From an uncultured Gammaproteobacteria bacterium (lineage in GTDB: Bacteria > Pseudomonadota > Gammaproteobacteria > CAMYKB01), in contig CAMYKB010000031.1 in the NCBI GenBank assembly GCA_947258875.1, forward strand, positions 1 to 33,858: a DNA stretch of 33,858 nucleotides, read 5' to 3'. The translations under genes were made by a program, and so were the position numbers. The notes under the pieces were generated by a model that worked only from the letters and a program-made list of their open reading frames with translations, did no database searches and was not told where the DNA came from. Shown in pieces: positions 5,627-17,297 of the stretch (positions within the stretch are counted from its first letter, which is position 1; every line of letters starts with the position of its first letter).

Positions 5627-6316
5627 TTAGTCCAGGGCAAAACCAGGGAAGCGCTTACTCAACCGTTTTTTGACGAGCCGCATGCCGAGGACCAGGCCCG
5701 CAATAAAGGCGGCGACGGCAAACGCAAGATAAAACCATCTGTAGTCCGCTCCGGCCTGATCAACGGACAGGGCTCGAGCCGGTTTGGCTTGCTGGACCTG
5801 GGTATTGGGCAGGGCTTGAGCTACCTTGTCTTGTTGGGCTGCCTGCCCGATCTTCTCCAGTTCTTTGGCTTGCTGATCCAGGGTTTTCTGCGCCTGCGCA
5901 AATTGTTGTTGTGTCTGGATCAGTTTTTCTTTCAATTGATTAATTTCGGCATCGGTTTCGGGTTTAGACGCATTGAGCTGGTTGCGCAGGCGAATCAACT
6001 CTTGCTCCAGTGCTTTTTTTTGCCCCTCCAGTCCCGCGACCAGCAGTTTGGCAGGGGGATCGCTGACAATGAATGCGCTTTTCACCCAACCGGTAGTTGC
6101 ATCGTCGAGAATAACTTGTGCAAACGCGCCCTTGCGTTCCAGAATTTCGACAGCCTCACCGCTTACCAGCACCTTGATACGCTCGCTACTGGTATTGGCA
6201 TCAGCATACATGCCCAGCAGTAAACGGTCAGTCACATAACCATCTTCGGCCGAGGCCGCTGCTGCAATAAACATAAGAACGACTATCAGGGTGAGTTGAT
6301 TCGGACTTGGTTTCAT
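5627..6316 (-). CDS. SH3-domain protein with coiled coil and C-terminal membrane anchor (TIGR04211/YgiM type)
   Basis: 229 residues. Signal peptide (cut likely after AAASA), then a bacterial SH3 domain of about 25-90 (YVTDRLLLGMYADANTSSERIKVLVSGEAVEIL, ending GWVKSAFIV). A Gln/Leu/Glu-rich coiled coil runs from about 95 to 160, then a linker, and a C-terminal transmembrane helix (WFYLAFAVAAFIAGLVLGMRL) with a basic cytoplasmic tail. This is the architecture of the gammaproteobacterial YgiM/TIGR04211 proteins, which are envelope proteins of unclear role. Its 5' end overlaps the stop of prlC by 4 bp, so prlC, this gene and xthA form one leftward unit. Confidence 0.85.
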   Translation of the reverse strand: MKPSPNQLTLIVVLMFIAAAASAEDGYVTDRLLLGMYADANTSSERIKVLVSGEAVEILERKGAFAQVILDDATTGWVKSAFIVSDPPAKLLVAGLEGQKKALEQELIRLRNQLNASKPETDAEINQLKEKLIQTQQQFAQAQKTLDQQAKELEKIGQAAQQDKVAQALPNTQVQQAKPARALSVDQAGADYRWFYLAFAVAAFIAGLVLGMRLVKKRLSKRFPGFALD

Positions 6317-8352
6317 GCCGCTAATCCGCTGTGCCGTAATAATGCATCGATGCTGGGTTCACGCTGGCGGAAATTCCTGAACAACACCATCGCCGGCTCA
6401 CTGCCGCCACGCTCAAGTATGGAATGCAGAAATGCCTGTCCGGTTTCCTGATTGAACAAACCCTGTTCTTCAAATGCTGCAAAGACATCCGCCGATAATA
6501 CTTCGGCCCATTTGTAACTGTAGTAACCTGCTGCATAGCCACCCGCAAAGATATGTGAGAAACCATGCTGGAAACGCACAAATTCCGGTGGTTTTATAAC
6601 GGCGACCTCATCGCGTACCTCGTCCAGAATTTTTTCAACCCTTGCCCCCTGCGTAGCTTGGTATTCAAGATGCAGGCGGAAATCAAACAATGCAAATTCC
6701 ACTTGGCGTAGTGTTTGCAGACCAGCATTAAAATGCTGGCTTGCCAGCAGCTTCTGAAACAGTGTTTCAGGGATACAATCACCCGTTTCGTGGTGGCGCG
6801 CAAACAAATCCAGCGCCTCGCGCTGCCAGCACCAGTTTTCCATAAACTGGCTGGGCAATTCCACCGCGTCCCATTCCACACCACTGATACCTGCCACGCT
6901 CGGATAATCCACCAGCGTCAACATGTGATGCAGGCCGTGCCCAAATTCATGAAACAAGGTGATCACTTCATTATGGGTAAACAACGCCGGCTTACCATCG
7001 ACAGGAGGCGTTCCGTTGCAGGTCATGTAGGCCACCGGTATTTGCACGCTATCGCCGCGGCGCATGCGCGCGACGCATACATCCATCCATGCGCCACCCC
7101 GTTTGTGCTCGCGCGCATATAGATCCAGATAAAACTGCCCGCGTAGCCGGCCTTGTGAATCACTAATTTCATAAAAACTCACATCGCTGTGCCAGCTATC
7201 GACTCCTTTCTTTTCACGAATAACAAGCCCATATATACGCCCCACCAATTCGAACAAACCCTGTAATACCTGATCAACCTGGAACCAGGGCTTCAGTTCT
7301 TCTTCTGAAAAGGCATAGCGGTGTTGTTTGAGTTTTTCACTCACATAGGGCAAATCCCAGGACGCGATATCATCAATGCCCAGCTGCACGGATGCATATT
7401 CACACAGTTCTTCTAGTTCTTTCTCTGCTTTGGGGCGTGCGCGGCTCGCTAAATCGCGAAGAAAGGTCAACACGCTCTGCTCCGTCTCAGCCATCTTGGT
7501 TGCCAGAGAGCGCTCAGCGTAGTTTGCATAACCCAGCAATTCTGCGGCTTCATGGCGTAGTGCCAATATCTGCTCCATTACTGCGCTGTTATCCCACTGG
7601 CCCGCATGTGGCCCCTGGTCCGAGGCGCGCGTGTTGAATGCCGTATAAACCTCTCGCCGTAACTCACGGTTATCCGCGTAAGTCATCACGGCATGATAAC
7701 AAGGGTATTCGAGGTTTATCAGCCAGCCGTCCTGGCCCTGGTTATGTGCAGCCTGGCGCGCCATAGCCAAAGCGCTTGCCGGTAAGCCCGATAATATCGC
7801 CTTGTCAATAACAGGTTTTTTCCAGGCATTGGTGGCATCCAGAACATTTTCTTCGAAGCGTGAATGCAGGCTTGATAACTGTTGCTGTATCTCCTTGAAG
7901 CGCGCCCGTTGAGTTTCGGGTAAGTCAACGCCGCTTAAGTGGAAGTCGCGCAAGGCATCCTTGATGGCTTTTTGTTGTGCTACTTCCAGCGAAGTGAATA
8001 TTTCAGCTGCAGCGATGGATTGATAGGCAATGAACAGGCCTTCATTCTGCCCCAAATCGGTGGCATATTCGCTTAGTTTCGACAGGCAAACATTGTAGGC
8101 TGCTCGCAGATCATCATTATTCATCACGGCATTGAGATGCCTGACAGGCGACCATACTCGTTCCAGTCTATCCGCCATGTCTTCCAGCGGTTCCACAAAC
8201 GTCTGCCAGTCAAAACGACCCCCCTGCTCCAGCAACGTGCGAATTCGCGCCCGATTGTCGTTTAGCACACTATCAATCGCTGCTTCCACATGCTCGGGCC
8301 GTATTCTGCTGAACGCCGGTAGGGAATGGTTTTCGAGTAGCGGATTATTCAT
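6313..8352 (-). CDS. prlC: Oligopeptidase A (M3 family zinc metallopeptidase)
   Basis: 679 residues, the usual size. It is a cytoplasmic thimet-type oligopeptidase that degrades short peptides, including cleaved signal peptides. The zinc motif HEFGH is at about residues 468-472, followed by GLHHMLTLVDYPSVAGISGVEWD-type sequence carrying the third ligand Glu. The substrate-closing segment FAGGYAAGYYSYKWAEVLSADVF lies near the C-terminus, as in E. coli OpdA. The start MNNPLLENHSLPAFSRI matches the family N-terminus. First gene of the leftward prlC-SH3-xthA unit. Confidence 0.97.
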   Translation of the reverse strand: MNNPLLENHSLPAFSRIRPEHVEAAIDSVLNDNRARIRTLLEQGGRFDWQTFVEPLEDMADRLERVWSPVRHLNAVMNNDDLRAAYNVCLSKLSEYATDLGQNEGLFIAYQSIAAAEIFTSLEVAQQKAIKDALRDFHLSGVDLPETQRARFKEIQQQLSSLHSRFEENVLDATNAWKKPVIDKAILSGLPASALAMARQAAHNQGQDGWLINLEYPCYHAVMTYADNRELRREVYTAFNTRASDQGPHAGQWDNSAVMEQILALRHEAAELLGYANYAERSLATKMAETEQSVLTFLRDLASRARPKAEKELEELCEYASVQLGIDDIASWDLPYVSEKLKQHRYAFSEEELKPWFQVDQVLQGLFELVGRIYGLVIREKKGVDSWHSDVSFYEISDSQGRLRGQFYLDLYAREHKRGGAWMDVCVARMRRGDSVQIPVAYMTCNGTPPVDGKPALFTHNEVITLFHEFGHGLHHMLTLVDYPSVAGISGVEWDAVELPSQFMENWCWQREALDLFARHHETGDCIPETLFQKLLASQHFNAGLQTLRQVEFALFDFRLHLEYQATQGARVEKILDEVRDEVAVIKPPEFVRFQHGFSHIFAGGYAAGYYSYKWAEVLSADVFAAFEEQGLFNQETGQAFLHSILERGGSEPAMVLFRNFRQREPSIDALLRHSGLAA

Positions 8353-8425
8353 GTTCGTGTTTTAGGGGTCATGGATGATGGCGCTGCTTACTTTAACGTG
8401 TGTGTCATCACTTGCCAATGCATGC

Positions 8426-9400
8426 TTACGACAAGTAACCTAACCACAGAATATACGCCAGAAAACTGGCGGTCCCGGCAACACCCAATAATGATAGCAA
8501 CGCGCGTTTGCGGTGGCGCGAAACCAGGCCGCTTGGTGAGCCAGTGGCGAGGATAAACGGCAACCGCTTGTCCTGCGTTTCGCTCAAAGTGTGAAATGTA
8601 GATCCTGTAGCGTTCAGTTTATGGTGCTCTTTGGCCAGTATCTGCGCATCGCGACGCACACTGACCCATTCTTTTTCGTCCAACTGCCCATCTTTGTTGC
8701 TGTCATAGCGGCGGAGTAAAAAGGCCTCGTCACGTTTCCAGCTACGCAGGATAGCCGCAACGTCATGCGATAGATCGCCGGCATAATCGCTGCCGATGGT
8801 ATCGAAATGCCCCAGGGCATAGAGCTCTGTTCCACAGGCGATGCGCCGCTCCTGGTAACGGTAGCGGCCGACCCCCATGGACATATTGATACCCAGCGGC
8901 TTAAGCGGTACGGTTTCCGAAGCCCCTATTGGGCCTTCCGGCCATTGACTAGAGCCAAACCAGACATCTTGTGTCGTGGTATAAACTTGCGCGCTTTCGG
9001 GATCAATAATACAGGCGCCTGTATCATCACTCAGCTGAAATAATTCTGTGCTCGCGCCGCGGTCCAGTACCTCCCAGCCTGAGCGCTGCAACAAACGCGA
9101 AAACCAGCCCCCACCTATTCGGGCTTCGATTGTATAACTGTACCAAACACAGTTTTTACCAGAGAGTGGGGCCCTGATATCTGGCCCGGGTAACCAGTCT
9201 GCACGGCCTATAAGTTCAACATAGCCTTGAGCCGCGGAACGTATCTTTGACGTCGCTATGTCCTCGATCATGCGCGCGCGCAGCATGTTGCTGAACGCGT
9301 TGATCAACAACCAGATTGTTGTAGCCGTCAATACCAGCAGCGCAAACCAGGATAAACCTGAACCATTGGTTATGTAATTTTCTAGCCATTGCTGTAACAC
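8426..9400 (-). CDS. GIDE-domain membrane protein with an EF-hand calcium-binding motif
   Basis: 324 residues. An N-terminal membrane helix (about 17-36) and a C-terminal one (about 300-320) flank a cytoplasmic or periplasmic body. The middle shows the GIDE/DUF3137-like pattern (GYVELIGRADWLPGPDIRAPLSGKNCVWYSYTIE, a variable loop, then RYQERRIACGTELYALGHFD). This domain is shared with mitochondrial MUL1-type ligases but here lacks a RING. At residues 233-244 lies a canonical EF-hand loop (D-S-N-K-D-G-Q-L-D-E-K-E) with acidic or amide residues at positions 1, 3, 5, 9 and 12. lemA is immediately upstream, a common pairing. Function unknown; a Ca2+-responsive membrane role is inference. Confidence 0.8.
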   Translation of the reverse strand: MLQQWLENYITNGSGLSWFALLVLTATTIWLLINAFSNMLRARMIEDIATSKIRSAAQGYVELIGRADWLPGPDIRAPLSGKNCVWYSYTIEARIGGGWFSRLLQRSGWEVLDRGASTELFQLSDDTGACIIDPESAQVYTTTQDVWFGSSQWPEGPIGASETVPLKPLGINMSMGVGRYRYQERRIACGTELYALGHFDTIGSDYAGDLSHDVAAILRSWKRDEAFLLRRYDSNKDGQLDEKEWVSVRRDAQILAKEHHKLNATGSTFHTLSETQDKRLPFILATGSPSGLVSRHRKRALLSLLGVAGTASFLAYILWLGYLS

Positions 9401-9417
9401 GCGGGAGTACTGACGCT

Positions 9418-10008
9418 TCAGTTTGTGTTCGCAGGGTTATCCAGTAACGACTTGATATCAACATCACCGGTTTGTTCGGGCTTGAACTTTAATAGCTTGA
9501 AAGGTTTGAATGCAAAAAGTCGTGCCAGAAACACATCCGGGAATTGTTCGATACGGGTGTTATTGCGGGTCACCGATTCATTGTAAAACTCACGCCGGTC
9601 AGCAATGGCATTTTCGAGGCCACTGATACGTTGTTGCAGGTGCAGGAATTGCTTATCGGCCTTGAGTTCAGGGTAGTCCTCGACCTGTATGAACAGGCGA
9701 CCCAAGCCCTGCCTGAGGAAATCTTCAGCAACACCCAGCGCCTCGATATCATGATGTTGCTGTGCCAGCGAAACACGGCTGCGTGCCTGCATGACTGCTT
9801 CCAGGGTTCCCCGTTCATGCTGCATATACGCTTTACAGACCTCGACAAGCTTTGGTAACTCGTCATAGCGCTGGGTCAAGAGGACATCAATATTGGACCA
9901 GGCCTTACCGACATTGTGTTTTATCACTATCAGATGGTTATAGAGAATGACGGCATAGATGAGGATCATGAACACTACCGATATCAGCAGCATGCCCGCG
10001 ATTTGCAT
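9418..10008 (-). CDS. lemA: LemA family protein
   Basis: 196 residues. An N-terminal transmembrane helix (about 5-27) is followed by the LemA core: YNHLIVIKHNVGKAWSNIDVLLTQRYDELPKLVEVCKAY, then helical ...LEAVMQARSRVSLA, and an ENAIADRREFYNESVTRNNTRIEQFPDVFLA block with the invariant YN motif. The cytosolic part is an antiparallel helical bundle. Family function is unclear. The gene is 17 bp upstream of the GIDE protein and clearly in one unit with it, supporting a shared membrane-associated role. Confidence 0.95.
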   Translation of the reverse strand: MQIAGMLLISVVFMILIYAVILYNHLIVIKHNVGKAWSNIDVLLTQRYDELPKLVEVCKAYMQHERGTLEAVMQARSRVSLAQQHHDIEALGVAEDFLRQGLGRLFIQVEDYPELKADKQFLHLQQRISGLENAIADRREFYNESVTRNNTRIEQFPDVFLARLFAFKPFKLLKFKPEQTGDVDIKSLLDNPANTN

Positions 10009-10039
10009 AAGACTATTCCTTCAGACTAACCCACCCCGA

Positions 10040-10066
10040 AAGCTCGGCACTTGTTGCCGTAAGCTT
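10040..10066 (-). terminator. Hairpin between gyrB and lemA, possible terminator
   Basis: On the transcribed (minus) strand the stem is AAGCT + CGGCA (with a 2-nt bulge), loop ACAAG, then TGCCG + AGCTT. It lies 15-40 nt past the gyrB stop. No U-run follows (TCGGGG), so termination efficiency is doubtful. Confidence 0.4.
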
Positions 10067-10080
10067 GGATCAGGGGCTCC

Positions 10081-13604
<3,524 letters not shown>

Positions 13605-13685
13605 AAAGAGGCCGAGAGGCCTGCAAAATCAGGGGCAGGGTGCAGTTCCACCAATAATATACAAATAAATCAGGTGCTTATACGT

Positions 13686-14786
13686 TTAAAGCCGCATTGG
13701 CATAACAACATAACGCGCCGTTTCATCCCCATTACCCATTACCAGGGCGCTGCTGTTTGCATCTTTCAGCTTAACATCAACGAGCTTGCTGGAAATCGTC
13801 GATAGCGCATCAAGTAGATATGTCACGTTGAACCCAATCTCCAATGGCTCCCCTTTATAGTCAATTTCAATGATTTCTTCTGCTTCTTCATGCTCTGGGT
13901 TATGCGCCTGTAATTTGAGAGAGCCTTTTTCATGCGAAAGTCGGATACCACGGTATTTTTCATTTGAAAGGATCGATGTTCGTGTCAGCGCTTGCTTGAA
14001 CAACTCTTTATCAACGCTCATTTCCTTATCGGTGCTCTTGGGCAAAACCTTGTTGTAGTCTGGAAAACGACCGTCGATAAGTTTAGAGGTGAAACGCAAA
14101 CCCGCCACTGTCACACGAATATGACTGTTTGAGATATCTATAGTCGCTAGGTCGTCATTGTTTTCCAACAAACGCTGCAATTCCATAACCCCTTTACGTG
14201 GGATTATGACCTGCCGTGTTGCATCTAAATCAGACTTAAACGGTATTTCACACATCGCCAGGCGGTGTCCGTCGGTAGCCACGGCTTTAATATTTTTTGC
14301 TGTTAATTCAAGCATTAAACCGTTCAAATAATAACGTACATCTTGTTGCGCCATAGCAAAAGCCGTGCGCTCAATTAACGATTTCAGCTCATTCTGACTT
14401 AATGTCAACTGCTGGCTATTATCGAGTTCATCCAAAGTAGGAAAATCACTAGCTGGCAAAGTTGCCAGTGAGAAACGGCTCCGCCCTGATTTAATCGCAC
14501 TTCGATCAGCCTTAATATCAAAATCAAGCACTGCCGACTCGGGCAATGTTCGACAGATGTCCAATAACTTGCGTGCCGGGAGTGTCGTCTCACCGGTTTC
14601 AGAAAGCTCCATATCGAGATGAGCTTGCAGCTCAACTTCAAGATCAGTTGCAGTGAGTGAAATACCAGAATCATCTGATCTCAGCAGAATATTTGCCAGA
14701 GCAGGTAAGGTTTGCCTTCGTTCTACAGCACCAATAACCTGCTGTAAGGGCTTTAACAAGGATTCGCGCTGGACGCTGAACTTCAT
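13686..14786 (-). CDS. dnaN: DNA polymerase III beta subunit (sliding clamp)
   Basis: 366 residues, as in E. coli. It forms the dimeric ring that tethers polymerase to DNA. The three-domain pattern is clear: MKFSVQRESLLKPLQQVIGAVERRQTLPALANILL at the start, TDLEVELQA, an FSLATLPASDFPTLDE segment, YYLNGLMLEL and ATDGHRLAM in domain II. The C-terminal hydrophobic pocket sequence TARYVVMPMRL ends it. A Shine-Dalgarno GAGAGGAAAGC precedes the ATG. It follows dnaA after the 238-bp AT-rich gap proposed as oriC. Confidence 0.98.
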   Translation of the reverse strand: MKFSVQRESLLKPLQQVIGAVERRQTLPALANILLRSDDSGISLTATDLEVELQAHLDMELSETGETTLPARKLLDICRTLPESAVLDFDIKADRSAIKSGRSRFSLATLPASDFPTLDELDNSQQLTLSQNELKSLIERTAFAMAQQDVRYYLNGLMLELTAKNIKAVATDGHRLAMCEIPFKSDLDATRQVIIPRKGVMELQRLLENNDDLATIDISNSHIRVTVAGLRFTSKLIDGRFPDYNKVLPKSTDKEMSVDKELFKQALTRTSILSNEKYRGIRLSHEKGSLKLQAHNPEHEEAEEIIEIDYKGEPLEIGFNVTYLLDALSTISSKLVDVKLKDANSSALVMGNGDETARYVVMPMRL

Positions 14787-15024
14787 GCTTTCCTCTCTGT
14801 TAATTATATAAAGTAATATTATTTATTACTGTTATTAGTAAAACTTATTTTTGTGGATATCTCTTAATTGTAGTTAATTATCAATGCGTTACAGATATAT
14901 TCCCCTGTGCATAGTCGGTCAGTAATCTGTAAGTTTTGTCTTTACACTATGTGAATAACGCTAGTAAGAGATTATATACCTGTGCCACAGCACAGCTTAT
15001 CCACAGATCTATGCTTAAGCTAGA
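14787..15024. other. oriC: Putative chromosomal replication origin (dnaA-dnaN gap)
   Basis: This gene-free gap is strongly AT-rich at 14800-14885 (runs of TTAATTATATAAAG type), suitable as an unwinding element. Four DnaA-box-like 9-mers follow at roughly regular 44-54 bp spacing: TGTGGATAT (14852), TGTGCATAG (14906), TGTGAATAA (14950) and a perfect TTATCCACA (14997). Position between dnaA and dnaN, close parS sites and outward gene orientation on both sides fit an origin. The dnaA-rpmH gap has another box and is the alternative or a second part. Confidence 0.65.
14997..15005 (+). promoter_or_regulatory. Perfect DnaA box
   Basis: TTATCCACA, the consensus high-affinity DnaA box, 20 bp downstream of the dnaA stop in the dnaA-dnaN gap. 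Confidence 0.85.
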
Positions 15025-16374
15025 TCAGCTGCTCAGTATACGCAAGAGATTCACGTAATCCTCATCGATGCGTATATCACTTTCACGTAATTCGGTAACC
15101 TTACGGCAAGCATGTAATACCGTCGTATGGTCACGGCCACCAAAGGCTTCACCGATTTCAGGCAGGCTATGATTGGTGAGTTCCTTAGCTAACGACATTG
15201 CTATTTGCCGTGGCCGGGTTATCGACCGGCTGCGTCGTGGAGAGTGCAAATCAGAAACACGAATCTTGAAATATTCAGCCACCGTTTTCTGGATATTATC
15301 AATGGTTACTAGCCGGTCTTGCAGTGCCAATAAATCACGTAAGGCATCTTTAGCAAAATCCAGAGTGATGGGTCGCCCGGTAAACTGTGAATTAGCGATA
15401 ATCCTGCGTAATGCTCCCTCTAGTTCACGAATATTCGAGCGTATACGTTTGGCAATAAAAAAAGCGACTTCACTCGGTAAATCTACATGCGCCTGTTCCG
15501 CTTTACTCTGCATGATGGCAACTCGGGTTTCCAGTTCCGGGGCCTCAATGGCCTGAGTCAGTCCCCAGCCAAACCGGGATTGCAGCCGTTCTTCAAGACC
15601 TTCGACCTCCTTAGGATAGCGGTCGCAAGTAAGGATAATTTGTTGCTGACCTTCGAGCAGGGCGTTGAAAGTGTGAAAAAACTCCTCCTGGGAACGTTCC
15701 TTGCCTGCGAAGAACTGGATATCATCGATCAACAGGGCGTCAACCGAGCGGTAGTAGCGCTTGAAATCGTTGATCGCGTTATGTTGCAGCGCCTTTACCA
15801 TGTCAGCAACAAAGCGTTCAGAGTGCAGGTAAACCACCTTGGCGTATGGATTTTGTGCCACTATATGGTTGCCTAAGGCATGCATCAGATGGGTTTTACC
15901 CAGACCAACACCGCCATATAGGAAAAACGGGTTATAGGCTACACCCGGGTTGCTGGCGATCTGCAAGGCGGCAGCCCTGGCAAGTTGATTTGATTTACCC
16001 TCGACGAAATTGTCGAATGTGAAATTTGGGTTGAGGTTATTTGTGAATTTATTGCTACTCGAAGCGACCGGCTGGGGTTCATCCCGGCTAACCTCGGTAG
16101 TCGTCTTTTGCGGGACTCTTACAGCCGCGCTACTGCCGACCTCAAGAATTACCCGCCGCGCCTGATCGCGACAAAGATCCTCAATCAGTTGATTAATGCG
16201 CTCATAGTGGTGATCGCGTACCCAGTCCAGTACGAAGCGATTGGGTGCCAGCAGGCGCAAGTCATGCTCCTCTTCGATCGCATGCAAGGGCCTGATCCAG
16301 GTATTGAGTTGCTGATCGGAGAGTTCACTCTCGAGTTGCTCAACGCATTGCTGCCATAACGGGCTTGCAACCAA
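15025..16374 (-). CDS. dnaA: Chromosomal replication initiator DnaA
   Basis: 449 residues. DnaA binds DnaA boxes and melts the origin. Domain I begins [16 protein letters not shown], with [10 protein letters not shown] as in E. coli. Domain II is a short Ser/Gln/Asn linker (about 85-115). AAA+ domain III has Walker A GGVGLGKT (154-161) and Walker B LLIDD (214-218). DNA-binding domain IV ends with [15 protein letters not shown] (412-426). The only start in reach is TTG at 16374, since an in-frame stop lies 18 nt upstream. This fits tight control of initiation, though the start is inferred. Confidence 0.98.
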   Translation of the reverse strand: MVASPLWQQCVEQLESELSDQQLNTWIRPLHAIEEEHDLRLLAPNRFVLDWVRDHHYERINQLIEDLCRDQARRVILEVGSSAAVRVPQKTTTEVSRDEPQPVASSSNKFTNNLNPNFTFDNFVEGKSNQLARAAALQIASNPGVAYNPFFLYGGVGLGKTHLMHALGNHIVAQNPYAKVVYLHSERFVADMVKALQHNAINDFKRYYRSVDALLIDDIQFFAGKERSQEEFFHTFNALLEGQQQIILTCDRYPKEVEGLEERLQSRFGWGLTQAIEAPELETRVAIMQSKAEQAHVDLPSEVAFFIAKRIRSNIRELEGALRRIIANSQFTGRPITLDFAKDALRDLLALQDRLVTIDNIQKTVAEYFKIRVSDLHSPRRSRSITRPRQIAMSLAKELTNHSLPEIGEAFGGRDHTTVLHACRKVTELRESDIRIDEDYVNLLRILSS

Positions 16375-16435
16375 AGGGGGACCCCGTACTTATACTGGTG
16401 GATGGGAGCGGCAAGTCTATACCCTAAAATAAGAG

Positions 16436-16444
16436 TTATCCACA
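16436..16444 (+). promoter_or_regulatory. DnaA box upstream of dnaA
   Basis: A perfect TTATCCACA in the divergent dnaA/rpmH gap, 62 bp before dnaA. This position suits autoregulation of dnaA or a contribution to origin activity. Confidence 0.75.
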
Positions 16445-16476
16445 CCCCCTTGAAGAAACCGGCAAATTGTTATTTA

Positions 16477-16505
16477 TTGACAAAATGCGCCGCGAACAGT
16501 ATGTT
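16477..16505 (+). promoter_or_regulatory. Sigma70-type promoter of the rpmH operon
   Basis: TTGACA (16477-16482), a 17-bp spacer, then TATGTT (16500-16505), 55 nt before the rpmH ATG. The -35 is perfect and the -10 matches four of six. It drives rpmH-rnpA-yidD-yidC and possibly mnmE. Confidence 0.75.
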
Positions 16506-16559
16506 TCCGCTCCTTGTCCCCGCAGGCAATGAAGCCGGGCAATAAAGTGGATTTGAGTC

Positions 16560-16694
16560 ATGAAACGTACATATCAACCCAGCAATCTGAAACGTAAACG
16601 CACCCATGGTTTCCGTGCCCGCATGAGTACCAAGGCCGGGCGCCTGGTGATCAAGGCACGTCGCGCAAAAGGCAGAGCAAGGCTCTGTCCCTAA
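16560..16694 (+). CDS. rpmH: 50S ribosomal protein L34
   Basis: 44 residues: [19 protein letters not shown], then [20 protein letters not shown] and ARLCP. This very basic sequence is unmistakable for L34, a structural protein of the large ribosomal subunit. Start ATG at 16560 and TAA at 16692-16694. rnpA begins 5 nt later, the conserved arrangement in bacteria. A conventional promoter lies just upstream. Confidence 0.97.
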   Translation: MKRTYQPSNLKRKRTHGFRARMSTKAGRLVIKARRAKGRARLCP

Positions 16695-16713
16695 CGGCTT
16701 GACCGCCGTCAGG
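16690..16713 (+). promoter_or_regulatory. Hairpin with the rnpA start codon in its loop
   Basis: CCT-A-ACGGC / loop TTGACC / GCCGT-C-AGG. Eight base pairs with one A-C mismatch place the inferred rnpA TTG (16699-16701) in the 6-nt loop and the rpmH stop codon in the stem. Ribosomes finishing rpmH would open it, giving coupling between the two genes (inference). Confidence 0.4.
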
Positions 16714-17061
16714 GCGTTTTCATTCCCATGGCGCGCCCGCCTCAATAAGCCAGAGTTATACAAGCGTGTCTTTGCTGATAAGCAACAGCGTAGTAGCGAC
16801 ACTGCCCTGACGCTATTAGCGCGGCCCAATGGCATGGGTTATCCCAGGCTCGGCCTGGCCATCTCAAAAAAGAACGTAAAACGGGCTATAGTACGCAACC
16901 GTATCAAACGTTTAACAAGAGAGAGCTTCCGCCGCCACCAGCACGACCTACCATCCCTCGATATAGTCGTAATGTGTCGGCCGGCGATACAACAATTATC
17001 CAACAGGGAGATAGATGCCTCGCTGGAGAAACATTGGCGCAGACTAAATAATAATGCGTAG
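16699..17061 (+). CDS. rnpA: Ribonuclease P protein component
   Basis: 120 residues. RnpA binds the RNase P RNA and helps process tRNA 5' ends. It starts with [19 protein letters not shown], has [29 protein letters not shown] as the RNR signature helix (about 54-81), then LDIVVMCRP. The start is a TTG, five nt after rpmH; no ATG or GTG is available in frame near the conserved N-terminus. Its end overlaps yidD by 8 bp. Confidence 0.95.
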   Translation: MTAVRAFSFPWRARLNKPELYKRVFADKQQRSSDTALTLLARPNGMGYPRLGLAISKKNVKRAIVRNRIKRLTRESFRRHQHDLPSLDIVVMCRPAIQQLSNREIDASLEKHWRRLNNNA

Positions 17062-17278
17062 CATTCTTATAGCCTTGATTAAGGGGTATCGCCTTCTGCT
17101 GAGTCCATTCCTTGGCCAGAACTGCCGCTTTACGCCCAGTTGCTCAAGTTATGCCATTCAGGCGCTTGAGTACCACGGCGTGCTGAAAGGCAGTTGGTTG
17201 AGCTTGCGCCGTGTGCTGCGCTGTCATCCCTGGCACCCGGGTGGCGAGGACCCGGTACCGAAACACCACCATCATTAA
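17054..17278 (+). CDS. yidD: Membrane protein insertion efficiency factor YidD
   Basis: 74 residues. YidD is a small amphipathic protein that assists YidC-dependent insertion. The family pattern is complete: [34 protein letters not shown], then [29 protein letters not shown]. The three conserved Cys are present. The protein ends with four His (PKHHHH), a natural His-rich tail. It overlaps rnpA by 8 bp, so translation is coupled, and yidC starts 19 nt downstream. Confidence 0.96.
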   Translation: MRSILIALIKGYRLLLSPFLGQNCRFTPSCSSYAIQALEYHGVLKGSWLSLRRVLRCHPWHPGGEDPVPKHHHH

Positions 17279-17297
17279 AATGTGAATAAACCATTAC

